Source of the DNA: Lentisphaeria bacterium
GTDB taxonomy: Bacteria; Verrucomicrobiota; Lentisphaeria; Victivallales; UBA1829
Direction of reading: 5' to 3'
Assembly (NCBI GenBank): GCA_017615635.1
Contig: JAFZZR010000174.1
Location: 1-52,904, forward strand
Length of the DNA stretch: 52,904 nt
The notes below the pieces were generated by a model that searched no databases, was not told the DNA's origin, and saw only the letters and a program-made list of their open reading frames with translations. The position numbers were made by a program, and so were the translations under genes. Positions 51,817 to 52,904 of this stretch are shown piece after piece; the stretch's first letter is position 1, and every line of letters starts with the position of its first letter.

Positions 51817-52904
51817 ACCTGCTGACTCTGGATCATCTGCGCAAAGCGCTCTCGCCGGTCCTTGCCGATCCCGGCGCGGGCGATCCCGATATCACCGACG
51901 TCTGCAACAATTCCTCATGTGTCCGGCCCGGCTCGCTCTTCTGTGCCGTCCGGGGCTCCCGGGCCGACGGTCATGCATTCCTTCAGGAGGCAGCCCGGCG
52001 GGGCGCCGTCGCATTCTGCATTTCCGCCGACTGGACGGGTCCCGTTCCATCCGGGCGATCCGTCCTCCGGGTTTCGGACTCCTATTTTGCCTGGAGCATC
52101 CTGTGTGAGGAAGCGGCGGGCCGTCCGGCGGATGCATTCCGCGTACACACCGTCACCGGCACCAACGGAAAGACCACCATTGCCTTCGCGCTCCGTCACA
52201 TTCTGCGAACGGCGGACCGGAAGACCGCGCTCATCAGCACGGTCCGGTTCGAACCGGGCAACGGCTCCGCGGAAGATTCCTTCGTCACCATGCCCGACGC
52301 CGCCGGACTGCAGAAGCTGTTCGGGCGGATCCGCGACTGCGGCGCATCGGACGCTGTCATGGAATCCTCCAGCCACGGCCTGCACCAGCATCGGGCGGGC
52401 ACGCTGAAGTTCGCCTCGGGGATCTTCACGAATCTCACGGGCGATCACCTGGACTACCATAAGAACATGGAAAACTATTTCCAGGCGAAAAAACTCCTGT
52501 TCTCCTCCATGCTGGCCGCCGGCGCCCCCGCGGTCATCAACACCTCCGACGGATGGGGGATGCGCCTGTTCCGCGAAATCGAGGGGAACAAGCTGGACTT
52601 CTCCTCCGAAGATCCTCATGCCTTCTGCTTTCTCAAACAATTTACCCCCGACGATCACGGATCCACGCTGGATTTCGTCCTGGACGGACATCCCTTCCGG
52701 TGGCACAGTCCCCTGCGCGGGCCCTACAACGGCGCCAATCTGCTGGAAGCCGTCACGACCGGATACGCACTGGGGCTGGATCCCGATACGCTTCAGCGGG
52801 CCGCCGAAACCGTGCCCCCTGCCCCCGGACGGCTCGATCCCGTCCGACTCCCCTCCGGCGCGCTGGCTTTCGTGGATTACGCCCACACGGACGATGCCCT
52901 CGCC
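51813..52904 (+). CDS. murE: UDP-N-acetylmuramoyl-L-alanyl-D-glutamate--diaminopimelate-type ligase, N-terminal part
   Basis: Frame open to the window edge (364 codons). The start is TTG in a 4-base overlap with the murF stop; no ATG or GTG gives a full N-domain. Diagnostic pieces: 'VCNNSSCVRPGSLFCAVRG' (substrate domain), ATP loop GTNGKTT, ESSSHGL, 'FTNLTGDHLDYH' and 'DYAHTDDAL'. It adds the third amino acid of the stem peptide, usually meso-diaminopimelate in Gram-negatives; the deciding D-N-P-R motif lies beyond the window, so the amino acid is not proven. It is the last gene seen of the uxs-murF-murE operon. Confidence 0.93.
   Translation, partial: MNLLTLDHLRKALSPVLADPGAGDPDITDVCNNSSCVRPGSLFCAVRGSRADGHAFLQEAARRGAVAFCISADWTGPVPSGRSVLRVSDSYFAWSILCEEAAGRPADAFRVHTVTGTNGKTTIAFALRHILRTADRKTALISTVRFEPGNGSAEDSFVTMPDAAGLQKLFGRIRDCGASDAVMESSSHGLHQHRAGTLKFASGIFTNLTGDHLDYHKNMENYFQAKKLLFSSMLAAGAPAVINTSDGWGMRLFREIEGNKLDFSSEDPHAFCFLKQFTPDDHGSTLDFVLDGHPFRWHSPLRGPYNGANLLEAVTTGYALGLDPDTLQRAAETVPPAPGRLDPVRLPSGALAFVDYAHTDDALA

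Noticed and set aside
1-52904. CRISPR arrays, tRNA, rRNA, insertion sequences
   Set aside because: No regular spacer-repeat pattern, cloverleaf with CCA-end context or transposase signature was seen on reading both strands.

Overview
Organism and style. The window (about 53 kb, GC-rich, densely coded, no rRNA or tRNA seen) looks chromosomal and most like a gut or host-associated member of the Lentisphaerota (Victivallis-like). The reasons are two tandem pseudopilin-like secreted proteins with the [13 protein letters not shown] leader and a degenerate H-x9-DG tail, one of them with the '[17 protein letters not shown]' pre-leader that I recall from Victivallis proteins; many unusual glycoside-hydrolase-type TIM-barrel proteins; AraC regulators beside sugar clusters; and a Gram-negative peptidoglycan operon. 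This assignment is inference; no marker gene was searched.

Layout. 1-7.75 kb (minus): a promoter at about 7.8 kb drives a cytoplasmic amino-sugar/glycan operon (TIM-barrel protein, GH89-like alpha-N-acetylglucosaminidase, SIS-domain protein, a Gfo/Idh fragment-like protein, Gfo/Idh/MocA oxidoreductase, GH20 hexosaminidase), then a partial secreted protein with its own promoter. A divergent AraC regulator (7.95 kb) follows. 8.9-16.3 kb (plus): beta-propeller protein, lipoprotein, membrane Ser/Thr kinase with a zinc ribbon, PfkB sugar kinase, SppA protease and a Cas4/AddB-like iron-sulfur PD-(D/E)XK-fold candidate. 16.3-20.8 kb: a small orphan gene, an AraC regulator and a divergent three-gene sugar/sugar-acid pathway (xylose-isomerase-like, HpcH/HpaI aldolase, 2-hydroxyacid dehydrogenase) closed by a strong terminator.

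20.97-27.0 kb (plus): five tightly packed genes (tandem AAA+ ATPase, SprT-like metalloprotease, ankyrin + DUF932-like protein, SF2 helicase, coiled-coil protein). This is the best candidate for an undescribed system. 27.1-34.6 kb: an AraC regulator convergent with a seven-gene, overlap-coupled minus-strand operon (UbiA prenyltransferase, radical SAM, lipoprotein, DAG/sphingosine-kinase-like, ThiL/AIRS-like, alpha-oxoamine synthase, SDR epimerase), probably making an unusual sphingoid-like or prenylated lipid.

34.6-43.4 kb: two pseudopilins, a 1357-residue secreted carbohydrate-active protein and a GH42-like protein on the minus strand, divergent from an AraC regulator; two matching operator-like sites sit in the shared promoter region. 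43.5-49.2 kb: NAD-type glutamate dehydrogenase, an iron-sulfur flavoprotein and a GT-C-type membrane protein; the last two have near-identical promoter repeats. 49.5-52.9 kb: UDP-xylose synthase, MurF and MurE (cut by the window edge). Promoters with a TTG-type -35 and a TACATT/TATATT-type -10, spaced 16-17 bp, recur throughout.
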